From NCBI RefSeq assembly GCF_023242365.1, contig NZ_JALLIX010000001.1, positions 278,112 to 342,111 of the forward strand: a stretch of DNA of 64,000 bases, in the 5' to 3' direction. This DNA is from Pseudomonas sp. MWU13-2100 (lineage in GTDB: Bacteria; Pseudomonadota; Gammaproteobacteria; Pseudomonadales; Pseudomonadaceae). The notes beneath the pieces are model-generated. The model had not been told where the DNA came from, did no database searches, and saw only the letters and a list, made by a program, of their open reading frames with translations. This document shows, one piece after another, positions 17,608 through 27,006 of this stretch. Each line of letters begins with the position of its first letter. The stretch's first letter is position 1. A program made the position numbers and the translations under genes.

Positions 17608-18619
17608 TAACGCCGTCGTCAACCAGAAGCTGACCAGGGTCGACAAGGCCGCGATCTTGCTGCTGTCGCTGGGCTCCACCGATGCTGCACAAGTGTTGCG
17701 CCACATGGGCCCCAAGGAAGTCCAGCGGGTCGGCGTGGCCATGGCACAGATGCGCAACGTGCACCGCGAGCAGGTCGAGCAGGTCATGAGCGAGTTCGTC
17801 GAGATCGTCGGCGACCAGACCAGCCTGGGCGTCGGTTCCGACGACTACGTGCGCAAGATGCTCACCCAGGCCCTGGGCGAAGACAAGGCCAACGGCCTGA
17901 TCGACCGCATCCTGCTGGGCGGCAACACCAGCGGCCTGGACAGCCTCAAGTGGATGGAACCGCGGGCGGTGGCGGACGTGATCCGTTATGAGCACCCGCA
18001 GATCCAGGCGATCGTCGTGGCTTACCTCGACCCCGACCAGGCCGGCGAAGTGCTGAACAACTTCGACCACAAGGTGCGCCTGGACATCATCCTGCGGGTC
18101 TCCTCGCTGAACACGGTGCAACCGGCGGCCCTCAAGGAGCTCAACCAGATTCTCGAGAAGCAGTTCTCCGGCAACTCCAACGCCGCTCGCACCACCTTGG
18201 GCGGTATCAAGCGTGCCGCGGACATCATGAACTTCCTCGACAGCTCGATCGAGGGCCAGTTGATGGACTCGATCCGCGAAGTCGACGAGGACCTGTCGAC
18301 CCAGATCGAAGACCTCATGTTCGTCTTCAACAACCTGTCCGATGTCGACGACCGCGGTATCCAGGCGCTGCTGCGCGAGGTGTCTTCCGACGTTCTGGTG
18401 CTGGCGCTCAAGGGCTCCGACGAAGGCGTCAAGGAAAAGATCTTCAAGAACATGTCCAAGCGTGCGGCGGAACTGCTGCGCGACGACCTCGAAGCCAAGG
18501 GTCCGGTTCGCGTCAGCGACGTGGAGACCGCGCAGAAGGAAATCCTTACCATCGCCCGCCGTATGGCCGAAGCCGGAGAAATCGTGCTCGGCGGCAAGGG
18601 CGGCGAAGAGATGATCTAA
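17600..18619 (+). CDS. fliG: Flagellar motor switch protein FliG
   Basis: A 339-residue rotor protein that transmits torque from the stator and sets rotation direction. N-terminal FliF-binding part (KAAILLLSLGSTDAAQVLRHM), the middle-domain motif YEHPQIQAIVVAYL and the C-terminal torque helix with charged residues (LMFVFNNLSDVDDRGIQALLREV, KNMSKRAAELLRDDLE). ATG 17600 inside the end of fliF gives the usual N-terminus; a 12-codon upstream extension was dismissed. Confidence 0.97.
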   Translation: MSNNAVVNQKLTRVDKAAILLLSLGSTDAAQVLRHMGPKEVQRVGVAMAQMRNVHREQVEQVMSEFVEIVGDQTSLGVGSDDYVRKMLTQALGEDKANGLIDRILLGGNTSGLDSLKWMEPRAVADVIRYEHPQIQAIVVAYLDPDQAGEVLNNFDHKVRLDIILRVSSLNTVQPAALKELNQILEKQFSGNSNAARTTLGGIKRAADIMNFLDSSIEGQLMDSIREVDEDLSTQIEDLMFVFNNLSDVDDRGIQALLREVSSDVLVLALKGSDEGVKEKIFKNMSKRAAELLRDDLEAKGPVRVSDVETAQKEILTIARRMAEAGEIVLGGKGGEEMI

Positions 18620-18629
18620 GGATCAAGCC

Positions 18630-19412
18630 ATGACTGATCCAACCGATCTGATCCGCGCCCGGGACGTGGGCGGTTTCGACCTCTGGTCGCTGCCCAGCTT
18701 CGACCCGCATGTCGAGGTGCCCGAGCCCGAGCCGGTGGAAGAAGCGCCGGCCGAGATGGAAGAAGTGCCGCTGGAAGAAGTCCAGCCGCTGACCCTCGAA
18801 GAACTTGAAAGCATTCGCCAGGAAGCCTACAACGAAGGCTTCGCCGTGGGCGAACGCGAAGGTTTCCACAGTACCCAGCTCAAGGTCCGCCAGGAAGCCG
18901 AAGTTGCCCTCAGCGCCAAGCTCAAGGCCCTGGAAGCGCTGATGGGCAATCTGTTCGCGCCCATCGCCGAGCAGGACCGGCAGATCGAGCAGAGCCTGGT
19001 GGGCCTGGTCGAACACATGGTCCGCGAGGTTGTCCAGCGCGAGCTGAGGATCGATTCCAGCCAGATCGAGCATGTCCTGCGCGAAGCCCTCAAGTTGTTG
19101 CCGCTGGGCGCCGATAATGTGCGCCTGTACATCAACCCCCAGGACTTCGACCAGATCAAGGCCCTGCGCGAACGCCACGAAGCCACTTGGCGCATCGTCG
19201 AGGACGAGGCCCTGCAGGCCGGCGGGTGCCGGATCGAAACCGAGCACAGCCGGATCGATGCGACCATTGAAACCCGTATCAGCAAGGCCATCGCGCAGTT
19301 GTTCGATCAGCTCCACGAGCAAGCCCTGCACCCGGCGCTGCCGGACATGGCCCTGGAGTTGGAGGAGGCGCTGATGACGGCTCCCGAAGCGGACCTGTCC
19401 GATGCGTCTTGA
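18630..19412 (+). CDS. fliH: Flagellar assembly protein FliH
   Basis: A 260-residue FliH, the regulator and peripheral stalk of the export ATPase FliI. The N-terminal 60 residues are acidic and Pro/Glu-rich with the aromatic [11 protein letters not shown] segment that docks to the C ring or FlhA; a coiled region follows (residues 60-120), then the V-ATPase-E-like C-terminal domain ([50 protein letters not shown]). Overlaps fliI by 11 bases. Confidence 0.95.
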   Translation: MTDPTDLIRARDVGGFDLWSLPSFDPHVEVPEPEPVEEAPAEMEEVPLEEVQPLTLEELESIRQEAYNEGFAVGEREGFHSTQLKVRQEAEVALSAKLKALEALMGNLFAPIAEQDRQIEQSLVGLVEHMVREVVQRELRIDSSQIEHVLREALKLLPLGADNVRLYINPQDFDQIKALRERHEATWRIVEDEALQAGGCRIETEHSRIDATIETRISKAIAQLFDQLHEQALHPALPDMALELEEALMTAPEADLSDAS

Positions 19413-20760
19413 ACGCACCAGCTTCGCCAAGCGCTTGAGCGGTTATGCCGAAGCCATCGACCTGCCCGGGCAGCCGATCCTCGAAGGACGCCTGTTGCGC
19501 ATGGTCGGCCTGACCCTCGAAGCCGAGGGCTTGCGCGCCGCCATGGGTGCACGCTGCATGGTGATCAACGACGACAGCTATCACCCGGTGCAGGTCGAGG
19601 CTGAGGTGATGGGTTTTTCCGGTGGCAAGGTGTTCCTGATGCCCGTGGGCAGCGTGGCCGGCATTGCGCCAGGTGCCAGGGTCGTGCCGTTGGCCGATAC
19701 CGGGCGCCTGCCGATGGGCATGAGCATGCTCGGGCGGGTGCTTGACGGCGCCGGCCGTGCCCTTGACGGCAAGGGTGGGATGAAGGCCGAAGACTGGGTG
19801 CCGATGGACGGTCCGACCATCAACCCGCTCAACCGCAACCCTATCAGCCAGCCGCTGGATGTGGGTATCCGCTGTATCAACGGCCTGTTGACCGTCGGTC
19901 GCGGCCAGCGTCTCGGCCTGTTCGCCGGTACCGGCGTGGGCAAGAGCGTGCTGCTGGGCATGATGACCCGCTTCACCGAGGCCGACATCATCGTCGTCGG
20001 CCTGATCGGCGAACGGGGGCGTGAGGTAAAGGAATTCATCGAGCACATCCTCGGTGAAGAAGGGCTCAAGCGTTCGGTGGTGGTGGCCTCGCCGGCGGAT
20101 GATGCGCCGCTGATGCGCCTGCGCGCGGCCATGTACTGCACGCGAATTGCCGAGTATTTCCGCGACAAGGGCAAGAATGTCCTGCTGCTCATGGATTCCC
20201 TGACCCGTTTCGCCCAGGCCCAGCGCGAAATCGCCCTGGCCATCGGCGAGCCGCCGGCGACCAAGGGTTATCCACCCTCAGTGTTCGCCAAGTTGCCCAA
20301 ACTGGTGGAACGGGCCGGTAACGCCGAGGCCGGCGGTGGCTCGATCACCGCGTTCTACACCGTGCTCTCCGAAGGTGACGACCAGCAGGATCCGATTGCC
20401 GACTCGGCGCGGGGGGTGCTCGACGGCCATATCGTCCTGTCCCGGCGCCTGGCCGAGGAGGGCCATTACCCGGCGATTGATATCGAAGCGTCCATCAGCC
20501 GGGTCATGCCGGCGGTGGTCAGCCCCGAACATATGAGCCGCGCCCAGCACTTCAAACAGCTCTGGTCGCGTTACCAGCAGAGTCGCGACCTGATCAGCGT
20601 CGGTGCCTATGTCGCCGGCGGCGACCGCGAGACCGACACCGCGATTGCCTTGCAGCCGGCGATGGTCCAGTACCTGCGCCAGGGGCTGAACGACAATGTC
20701 AGCCTGGGTGAAAGCGAGGCGCATCTGGCGTCGGTGTTCGCTCCCGCGGCCGGCGGTTAA
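19402..20760 (+). CDS. fliI: Flagellar protein export ATPase FliI
   Basis: A 452-residue F1-beta-like ATPase that powers unloading of export substrates. Walker A is [15 protein letters not shown] (about 173-187), the Walker B region is [26 protein letters not shown], and the family segment [18 protein letters not shown] is intact. The start ATG lies in the end of fliH. Followed by fliJ after 6 bases. Confidence 0.97.
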   Translation: MRLERTSFAKRLSGYAEAIDLPGQPILEGRLLRMVGLTLEAEGLRAAMGARCMVINDDSYHPVQVEAEVMGFSGGKVFLMPVGSVAGIAPGARVVPLADTGRLPMGMSMLGRVLDGAGRALDGKGGMKAEDWVPMDGPTINPLNRNPISQPLDVGIRCINGLLTVGRGQRLGLFAGTGVGKSVLLGMMTRFTEADIIVVGLIGERGREVKEFIEHILGEEGLKRSVVVASPADDAPLMRLRAAMYCTRIAEYFRDKGKNVLLLMDSLTRFAQAQREIALAIGEPPATKGYPPSVFAKLPKLVERAGNAEAGGGSITAFYTVLSEGDDQQDPIADSARGVLDGHIVLSRRLAEEGHYPAIDIEASISRVMPAVVSPEHMSRAQHFKQLWSRYQQSRDLISVGAYVAGGDRETDTAIALQPAMVQYLRQGLNDNVSLGESEAHLASVFAPAAGG

Positions 20761-20766
20761 TCGATC

Positions 20767-21216
20767 ATGGCCCAGAGTCGCGCCGCACGCCTGGCCCCGG
20801 TGGTCGATATGGCCGAAAGCACCGAGCGCACCGCGGTCCAGCGTCTCGGCTATTTCCAGGGGCAGGTGCGGGTTGCGCAAAACAAGCTGGAAGACCTCGA
20901 GCGCTTTCGCCTCGAATACCAGGAACAGTGGATCCAGCGTGGCAGTCTCGGGGTCTCCGGCCAATGGCTGTTGGGCTACCAGCAGTTCCTCACCCAGCTG
21001 GATACCGCGGTCGGTCAGCAGCGCCAGAGCCTGGCCTGGCACCAGAACAACCTCGACAAGGCGCGCGAAGCCTGGCAGCAGGCCTATGCCCGGGTCGAAG
21101 GCCTGCGCAAGCTGGTACAACGTTATGTCGACGAGGCGCGCCAGCTGGAAGACAAGCGTGAACAAAAGTTGCTGGATGAGCTTTCCCAGCGTTTACCGCG
21201 GCAGAGTCCGTATTGA
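20767..21216 (+). CDS. fliJ: Flagellar export protein FliJ
   Basis: A 149-residue protein predicted to be one long antiparallel coiled coil (RLAPVVDMAESTERTAVQRLGYFQGQVRVAQNKLEDLERF ... ARQLEDKREQKLLDELSQRL). FliJ is the central stalk of the FliI hexamer and contacts FlhA. Low sequence conservation is normal for it; position right after fliI settles the identity. Last gene of the fliE operon before the hsb module. Confidence 0.92.
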   Translation: MAQSRAARLAPVVDMAESTERTAVQRLGYFQGQVRVAQNKLEDLERFRLEYQEQWIQRGSLGVSGQWLLGYQQFLTQLDTAVGQQRQSLAWHQNNLDKAREAWQQAYARVEGLRKLVQRYVDEARQLEDKREQKLLDELSQRLPRQSPY

Positions 21217-21304
21217 TCTGCAGGAATTTTGACGCTCACGGTTGCCCTACCTTCGGCGGGGTGCTAAACCTTGTACACGTCGCCACTGACAAGGAAGCTG
21301 GATC

Positions 21305-21610
21305 ATGGCTGTAGTCGCAGAAGTATCGCCCGATGGCGCAAAATTGACGATCTCGATCAAGGGGCGTTTCGATTTTGGCCGGCATCAGGAATTTCGTGAG
21401 TCTTACGAGGGACTTGCCAAGAAACCGTCGTCCATTGTGGTCGATCTGAAGGAGGCGACCTATCTGGACAGCTCCGCGCTGGGTATGTTGCTCTTGTTGC
21501 GCGATCACGCCGGTGGTGATCATTCCGATGTACGGGTGATCAACAGCAACTCGGACGTGCGCAAGATCCTCGCCATTTCCAATTTCGACAAACTCTTCGA
21601 CATCGGCTGA
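21305..21610 (+). CDS. hsbA: HsbA-like anti-sigma factor antagonist (STAS domain)
   Basis: A 101-residue STAS protein with the anti-anti-sigma core (LTISIKGRFDFGRHQEFRESY, SSIVVDLKEATYLDSSALGMLLLLRDHAG). The phosphorylatable serine of the family is at position 56 in YLDSSALG. In P. aeruginosa HsbA switches between binding the anti-sigma factor FlgM and the diguanylate cyclase HsbD, linking swimming and c-di-GMP. The neighbouring hsbR and hptB support the name. It lies four bases before hsbR. Confidence 0.88.
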   Translation: MAVVAEVSPDGAKLTISIKGRFDFGRHQEFRESYEGLAKKPSSIVVDLKEATYLDSSALGMLLLLRDHAGGDHSDVRVINSNSDVRKILAISNFDKLFDIG

Positions 21611-21614
21611 CCTC

Positions 21615-23321
21615 ATGCAGTCGGGAGCGGAGTCGCTGACGGTATTGATCGCCGAGGATGGCGCGGCTGATCGGTTGCTGCTCTCGAGCATTGTCAGGCG
21701 TCAGGGGCATGGGGTGCTGACCGCCAGCAATGGCGCCGAGGCCGTTGCCCTGTTCGAGGCGCAGCGGCCACAGCTGGTGCTGATGGACGCGATGATGCCG
21801 GTGATGGACGGTTTCGAGGCGGCGCGCCAGATCAAGGTGCTGGCCGGTGAGTCGTTGGTGCCGATCATCTTCCTGACCTCCATGACCGAAGTCGATGGAC
21901 TGGTGCGCTGCCTGGAAGCTGGCGGCGACGACTTTCTGGAAAAACCCTACAACCAGGTGATCCTCGGGGCCAAGATCAAGGCCATGGACCGCCTCCGGCG
22001 CCTGCAGGACACCGTCCTGCAACAGCGCGACCTGATTGCCCGGCACCATGACTACCTGCTCAACGAGCAGCGGGTGGCCAAGGCGGTGTTTGACAAGGTG
22101 GCCCACTCCGGCTGCCTGAACGCGCCGAATATCCGCTATCTGCAATCGCCTTATGCGCTGTTCAACGGCGACCTGTTGCTGGCGGCCTATACCCCGGCCG
22201 GCGACATGCACGTGCTGCTCGGCGACTTCACCGGCCATGGCCTGCCGGCGGCGGTCGGGGCGATGCCACTGGCGGAAGTGTTCTACGGCATGACCGCCAA
22301 GGGCTATGGTCTGGCGGAAACCCTGCGGGAGATGAATGCCAAGCTCAAGCGCATCCTGCCGGTGGACATGTTCTGCTGCGCGACCTTTCTCTGCCTGAGC
22401 TCGCAGCGCCAGGTGGTGGAGGTGTGGAATGGCGGCATGCCGGACGGCTACCTGCATCGGGTGGCCACGGGAGAGCGTCAGCCACTGGTGGCGCGCAACC
22501 TCCCCCTGGGGGTGCTGGGGGCCGAATCGTTCGACCACCGCACCGATGTCTACCCCATGGCTCAGGGCGACCGGGTCTTCCTGCTCTCCGATGGGGTGAT
22601 CGATACCTGCGACAGCGACGAACAGTTGTTTGGCGTGGAGCGCCTGCAGCAGGTTTTTGCTGCCAATCGGGAGCCGGATCGCCTGTTCGAGGACATCCAG
22701 GAGGCCTTGCATCGCTTTCGCGGCGAAGCCCGGGATGATGTCAGCATGGTCCAGGTCAGTCTGCCGGCGCCGACGCGGCAATTGCCGAACGCCATGATCT
22801 ATTCCGACAGCGGTGAATCCTGTCCTCTGGACTGGTCGGTGAGTTTCGAGTTTCGCGCGGCGACGCTCAAGCGCTTCAATCCGTTGCCGTACATGTTGCA
22901 ACTGCTGATGGAGGTGCATGGTTTGCGCACGCAGAGCGGGGCGCTCTACAGCGTTCTCGCCGAGCTTTACTCCAACGCCCTGGAACATGGTGTCCTCGGC
23001 CTGGATTCGAGCCTCAAGCGCGATGTGCGGGGATTTGCGCAATACTATGAACAACGCAATCGGCGTCTGCTCGAACTGGAAGAGGGATTCGTCCGTGTGC
23101 GCCTGCAGGTGATCCCGCAAGGCGAGGGCGGTCGCTTGAGCATACAGGTCGATGACAGCGGCAATGGTTTTGACGTGACCAAGGTGATGGAACGGCCCGT
23201 GACGGTCGACCGGCTGTCGGGGCGCGGTGTGGGGCTGGTGCGTCGGCTCGGCCGCAATGCCTTTTGGTCGGACAATGGGCGCAGTGCCCACGTGGAGTTT
23301 TCGTGGGAGGCTCAGGCATAA
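21615..23321 (+). CDS. hsbR: HsbR-like response regulator with PP2C phosphatase and anti-sigma kinase domains
   Basis: A 568-residue three-domain regulator. Receiver 1-125 with EDG, Asp58 in VLMDAMMPVMDG and Lys in FLEKPYN; a SpoIIE-type PP2C phosphatase at about 165-385 (FNGDLLLAAYTPAGDMHVLLGDFTGHGLPAAVGAMPL, GDRVFLLSDGVIDT); and a C-terminal histidine-kinase-like ATPase at about 430-568 (YSNALEHGVLGLD, VDDSGNGFD, GRGVGLVRRLG). Phosphorylated by HptB, it acts as phosphatase on HsbA; otherwise its kinase domain inactivates HsbA. That chain is known from P. aeruginosa and inferred here from gene order. Confidence 0.9.
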   Translation: MQSGAESLTVLIAEDGAADRLLLSSIVRRQGHGVLTASNGAEAVALFEAQRPQLVLMDAMMPVMDGFEAARQIKVLAGESLVPIIFLTSMTEVDGLVRCLEAGGDDFLEKPYNQVILGAKIKAMDRLRRLQDTVLQQRDLIARHHDYLLNEQRVAKAVFDKVAHSGCLNAPNIRYLQSPYALFNGDLLLAAYTPAGDMHVLLGDFTGHGLPAAVGAMPLAEVFYGMTAKGYGLAETLREMNAKLKRILPVDMFCCATFLCLSSQRQVVEVWNGGMPDGYLHRVATGERQPLVARNLPLGVLGAESFDHRTDVYPMAQGDRVFLLSDGVIDTCDSDEQLFGVERLQQVFAANREPDRLFEDIQEALHRFRGEARDDVSMVQVSLPAPTRQLPNAMIYSDSGESCPLDWSVSFEFRAATLKRFNPLPYMLQLLMEVHGLRTQSGALYSVLAELYSNALEHGVLGLDSSLKRDVRGFAQYYEQRNRRLLELEEGFVRVRLQVIPQGEGGRLSIQVDDSGNGFDVTKVMERPVTVDRLSGRGVGLVRRLGRNAFWSDNGRSAHVEFSWEAQA

Positions 23322-23350
23322 TTCGTGGGTTTTAAGCAGGGAGCGATCAA

Positions 23351-23707
23351 GTGAACAACGATATGGAGCATCTGGATCGCGATGCACTCAGTGCATTGCA
23401 AGACATCATGGAGGATGAGTATCCGCTGTTGCTGGATACCTTTCTGGAAGATTCGAGCAAGCGCCTGGGGCAGTTGCACCAGGCGAGCAATGCTGCGGAC
23501 CTCGGAGCGGCGGCCCACAGTTTCAAGGGCAGCAGCAGCAACATGGGGGCGTTGCGCCTGGCCGAGCTTTGCCGGCAGTTGGAACTGCTTGCCGGGCAAT
23601 TGCCGTTGGCCGGTGTCGAAGAGCTGATCAACCAGATTGACCGTGAATATGCCGTGGTGCGGCGCTTTTACGAGATCGAGCGCGAGCGCTTTCCCGTCAG
23701 GCCTTAG
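23351..23707 (+). CDS. hptB: HptB, histidine phosphotransfer protein
   Basis: A 118-residue Hpt domain with the phospho-acceptor motif AAAHSFKGSSSNMGA (His56). In P. aeruginosa HptB collects phosphate from several hybrid kinases (PA1611, PA1976, PA2824, SagS) and passes it to HsbR. The start is GTG 23351 with GGGAG 7 bases upstream; an ATG 12 bases inside has poorer spacing. Last gene of the hsb module, just ahead of the fliK promoter. Confidence 0.9.
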   Translation: MNNDMEHLDRDALSALQDIMEDEYPLLLDTFLEDSSKRLGQLHQASNAADLGAAAHSFKGSSSNMGALRLAELCRQLELLAGQLPLAGVEELINQIDREYAVVRRFYEIERERFPVRP

Positions 23708-23744
23708 CCTCGAAGGGCGCGCGCCTGAGTCGTTCGGGCAAAGA

Positions 23745-23760
23745 TGGCCCGAACCTTGCT
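23745..23760 (+). promoter_or_regulatory. Sigma-54 promoter of fliK
   Basis: TGGCCCG (23745-23751), 4 bases, TTGCT (23756-23760), one mismatch to consensus, 51 bases before fliK. Confidence 0.8.
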
Positions 23761-23810
23761 GTTGTTCCCTGCACTGTACTTACGACCCCTGTGCAGCGGA
23801 GACCGTACCA

Positions 23811-25277
23811 ATGTCATTCGTCCCTAATTCGCTCCTCCAGGCCAACGCTGCCGTCAAGCCGCAGGCGGACTCTGTCATTCCCCCGTCGGCCGTTGTCGCG
23901 CCGCCCAAGGACAATGCTTTCAGCTTTGCGCAGGTCTACCGGAACACCCAGAGCAATCCGCTCACGGCCGCCTTCAATCCGCCCAAGCCGATGGCGGACA
24001 AGGCCCCGGTAGCGCCGTCGAAGCCGGACGCGCCGGCCAGCAAAGCCAATAACCAGGATGCCGCCCCACAGTCGGCGGTTGCCGATAGCGGCAAATCCTT
24101 GCCTGCCGACAAGTCGACCAAGGTGGATGGCAAGACGGCGACCGCCGATGACAAGGGGGCCTCTGACAAGACCGCGGCCGATGGCACGACGACCTCGACC
24201 GATACGACGAAGCCTGGCGACAAGACGGCTTCCGGCGATGACACCACTACCACGACGACCGATACGCCCGTCGCCGTGGCGACGCCGGACCCGACCGTTG
24301 ACCCGGCCGTGCTCCAGGCTGCCGCGACCTCAGCGACCCCGGCTCCGGCAGCCCCGGTCGACCCGGCCCAGGCACCGTTGGCGGCAGCGGTCAGCGCCGC
24401 GGCCAAGCCGGCTGTCGTGACGGCTCCGGTTGCTGGCGATAATTTCGATCCGGCCTCTGATCCGCTGGATAACCTGCCGGCGGTACGCCTGGCCATGGAG
24501 CACGGCGGTCATGTATCGAGCGGTAGCCAGACCTCGGCGAAATCCGGCGACAACACCAATATCGACGCCACCGATTCGACACTGGCACAGAATCAGGCCA
24601 GTAACGTCGTGACAATGCTTGATCAGAAGACCGATCCCGGCAGCAGCGACCAGGGCGGCGACAAATCCTTCAAGACCCTGATCGATGACGGTCTCAAGGA
24701 CATCAAAAGTGCTTCCAGCGATACCCGGGTCGATGACTTCGCCAATCGCCTGGCGGCCCTGACCCAGGCGGCCACGCCCAAGACCGCGAATGCACTACCG
24801 GTCAACCAGCCGTTGGCGATGCACCAGAGCGGCTGGAGCGAGGAGGTGGTCAATCGGGTCATGTATCTGTCCAGCGCCAACCTCAAGTCGGCGGAGATCC
24901 AGTTGCAGCCCGCCGAACTGGGGCGCCTGGATATCAAGGTGAACATGTCGGCCGATCAGCCGACGCAGATCAGTTTCATCAGCGCCCACGCTGGGGTGCG
25001 CGATGCTCTCGAAGGTAACATGCCGCGTCTGCGTGACATGCTGCAACAGCAGGGCCTGGGGCAGGCTGATGTCAGCGTTTCCGACCAGGCCCGTGGTTGG
25101 GCCGGCCAGGGCCAGGGGGCGCAGCAGCAACAGCAGCAGGCGCACAAAGGCCGCAGCAGTGGCGGTAGCCTTGGTGGCGACAGCCAGGATGACCTGTCGA
25201 TTGCCGCGGTCAGCGAAGCGACGGCGGTCAGTTCCAGTGTGGTGGTGGGCTCCAGCGCGGTCGACTATTACGCCTGA
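23811..25277 (+). CDS. fliK: Flagellar hook-length control protein FliK
   Basis: A 488-residue secreted ruler. The N-terminal two thirds (to about residue 330) are low-complexity, rich in Ala, Pro, Thr and Lys/Asp, as expected for the stretched ruler. The C-terminal Flg_hook domain (WSEEVVNRVMYLSSANLKSAEIQLQPAELGRLDIKVNM, LRDMLQQQGLGQADVSVSDQ) triggers the FlhB substrate switch. A Gln run (QGAQQQQQQAHKG) and Ser/Gly tail close it. ATG 23811 is chosen because the upstream frame reads through the sigma-54 promoter. Confidence 0.93.
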   Translation: MSFVPNSLLQANAAVKPQADSVIPPSAVVAPPKDNAFSFAQVYRNTQSNPLTAAFNPPKPMADKAPVAPSKPDAPASKANNQDAAPQSAVADSGKSLPADKSTKVDGKTATADDKGASDKTAADGTTTSTDTTKPGDKTASGDDTTTTTTDTPVAVATPDPTVDPAVLQAAATSATPAPAAPVDPAQAPLAAAVSAAAKPAVVTAPVAGDNFDPASDPLDNLPAVRLAMEHGGHVSSGSQTSAKSGDNTNIDATDSTLAQNQASNVVTMLDQKTDPGSSDQGGDKSFKTLIDDGLKDIKSASSDTRVDDFANRLAALTQAATPKTANALPVNQPLAMHQSGWSEEVVNRVMYLSSANLKSAEIQLQPAELGRLDIKVNMSADQPTQISFISAHAGVRDALEGNMPRLRDMLQQQGLGQADVSVSDQARGWAGQGQGAQQQQQQAHKGRSSGGSLGGDSQDDLSIAAVSEATAVSSSVVVGSSAVDYYA

Positions 25278-25326
25278 TGTCGCACTAAACCTGCGGTGTA
25301 CTTGGGGTTTTTCGGTGTGCGCCACA

Positions 25327-25356
25327 CTGTAGGCGCCGGCTTGCCGGCTCCTACAG
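25327..25356. repeat. REP-like palindrome
   Basis: CTGTAGG at 25327-25333 and CCTACAG at 25350-25356 pair exactly, with GCCGGC halves inside around a short TTGC centre. This is the usual intergenic REP form of fluorescent pseudomonads. It lies between fliK and the fliL promoter. Confidence 0.75.
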
Positions 25357-25399
25357 GTACCGCCGTATTTCAAAGGCTGTATTTCCCTCATGCCCGATC

Positions 25400-25415
25400 T
25401 GGCATAACACTTGCT
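25400..25415 (+). promoter_or_regulatory. Sigma-54 promoter of the fliL operon
   Basis: TGGCATA (25400-25406), 4 bases, TTGCT (25411-25415), with GG and GC at the required spacing; 50 bases before fliL. Confidence 0.82.
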
Positions 25416-25465
25416 CCTGCCTTGCCGTGCGACTATGAAAAATCGAATAGTGACGGATTATTGGC

Positions 25466-25972
25466 ATGGCGAAGAGCGAAGCAGCGGTAAAAGAACCCGG
25501 CAGTAAAAGCAAACTCAAGCTGATCATCGTCATTGTGCTGGGCGTGCTGCTGGCCATCGGCTTGTCGGTGGGCGCGACCTGGTACTTCATGCACAATGCC
25601 CAGAACAAGCCGGCAGCGGCGCCGGTCGAAGCCGCCACCAGCGGCAAGCAGCCTGCGATTTTCGAGCCCATGGCCCCGGCCTTTGTCACCAACTTCAAGG
25701 ATGCCAGCGGCCGCCAGCGCTACATGCAGGTGAGCATCACCTTGCTGGCGCGTAACCAGGCCGACCTGGATGCCCTCAAGGTGCACATGCCGGTGATCCG
25801 CAACAACCTGGTGATGCTGTTCTCCGGTCAGACCTACGAAACCCTCGCGACTCCGGTCGGCCAGGAACTGCTGCGCCAGAAAGCCACTGCCAGCGTGCAG
25901 GAAGTGGCGCAGAAGGAAGTCGGCAAAGTGGTGATTGAACAGCTGCTCTTCACTAACTACGTATTGCAGTAG
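25466..25972 (+). CDS. fliL: Flagellar basal body-associated protein FliL
   Basis: A 168-residue single-span inner membrane protein (membrane helix about residues 14-36, KLKLIIVIVLGVLLAIGLSVG) with a periplasmic domain that surrounds the stator and supports torque. Conserved stretch PAFVTNFKDASGRQRYMQVSITLLARNQADLDAL and the C-terminal VVIEQLLFTNYVLQ. First gene of fliLMNOPQR-flhB. Confidence 0.96.
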   Translation: MAKSEAAVKEPGSKSKLKLIIVIVLGVLLAIGLSVGATWYFMHNAQNKPAAAPVEAATSGKQPAIFEPMAPAFVTNFKDASGRQRYMQVSITLLARNQADLDALKVHMPVIRNNLVMLFSGQTYETLATPVGQELLRQKATASVQEVAQKEVGKVVIEQLLFTNYVLQ

Positions 25973-25981
25973 GATCACGAC

Positions 25982-26950
25982 ATGGCCGTGCAGGATCTGC
26001 TGTCCCAGGATGAGATCGACGCCCTCTTGCATGGCGTCGATGACGGTCTGGTACAGACCGAAACCGCTGCCGAGCCCGGCAGTGTCAAAAGTTACGACCT
26101 GACCAGCCAGGATCGCATCGTCCGCGGACGCATGCCGACCCTGGAAATGATCAACGAGCGTTTCGCCCGCTACACCCGCATCAGCATGTTCAACATGCTG
26201 CGCCGTTCCGCTGACGTGGCGGTCGGTGGCGTCCAGGTGATGAAGTTCGGCGAATACGTGCACTCACTCTATGTCCCTACCAGCCTCAACCTGGTGAAGA
26301 TCAAGCCGTTGCGCGGCACCGCCCTGTTCATTCTCGACGCCAAGCTGGTGTTCAAGCTGGTGGACAACTTTTTCGGCGGTGACGGCCGCCACGCCAAGAT
26401 CGAAGGCCGTGAATTCACCCCCACCGAACTACGGGTGGTGCGCATGGTGCTGGAGCAGGCGTTCATCGACCTCAAGGAAGCCTGGCAGGCGATCATGGAA
26501 GTCAATTTCGAGTACATCAACTCGGAAGTGAACCCGGCCATGGCCAACATCGTCGGTCCCAGCGAGGCAGTGGTGGTGTCGACCTTCCATATCGAACTCG
26601 ACGGCGGTGGCGGCGACCTGCACGTGACCATGCCGTACTCGATGATCGAGCCGGTGCGGGAAATGCTCGACGCCGGTTTCCAGTCGGACCTGGACGACCA
26701 GGACGAACGCTGGGTCAAGGCCCTGCGCGAAGACGTGCTCGATGTGGCCGTGCCGCTCAGTGCCACGGTCGCCCGTCGGCAGTTGCGCCTGCGGGACATC
26801 CTGCACATGCAGCCCGGTGACGTGATTCCGGTGGAACTGCCGGAAGAGATGGTGATGCGTGCCAATGGCGTGCCGTCGTTCAAGGTCAAGCTCGGTTCCC
26901 ACAAGGGCAACCTGGCGCTGCAAGTGATTGAGTCGATCGGGCGCCGCTAG
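25982..26950 (+). CDS. fliM: Flagellar motor switch protein FliM
   Basis: A 322-residue C-ring protein. Residues 6-18 (LLSQDEIDALLHG) are the CheY-P binding peptide. The middle CheC-like domain carries RFARYTRISMFNMLRRS and PLRGTALFILDAKLVFKLVDNFFGG, and the C-terminal SpoA domain pairs with FliN (DVLDVAVPLSATVARRQLRLRDILHMQPGDVIPVELPEE). Nine bases after fliL. Confidence 0.98.
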   Translation: MAVQDLLSQDEIDALLHGVDDGLVQTETAAEPGSVKSYDLTSQDRIVRGRMPTLEMINERFARYTRISMFNMLRRSADVAVGGVQVMKFGEYVHSLYVPTSLNLVKIKPLRGTALFILDAKLVFKLVDNFFGGDGRHAKIEGREFTPTELRVVRMVLEQAFIDLKEAWQAIMEVNFEYINSEVNPAMANIVGPSEAVVVSTFHIELDGGGGDLHVTMPYSMIEPVREMLDAGFQSDLDDQDERWVKALREDVLDVAVPLSATVARRQLRLRDILHMQPGDVIPVELPEEMVMRANGVPSFKVKLGSHKGNLALQVIESIGRR

Positions 26951-27006
26951 GGTGCCGGTCAGGAAAGTGTTGTGTTAACTGAATTTCTGCTCGCCGAGGA
27001 CAACTG

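Noticed and set aside
21540..23387. Open frame of 615 codons on the minus strand opposite hsbR
   Set aside because: Antisense shadow of a GC-rich gene. The residues show no family motifs and the plus strand has three clear domains. The same holds for long minus-strand frames opposite pseF, fliD, fleQ, cheA, flhA and motD.
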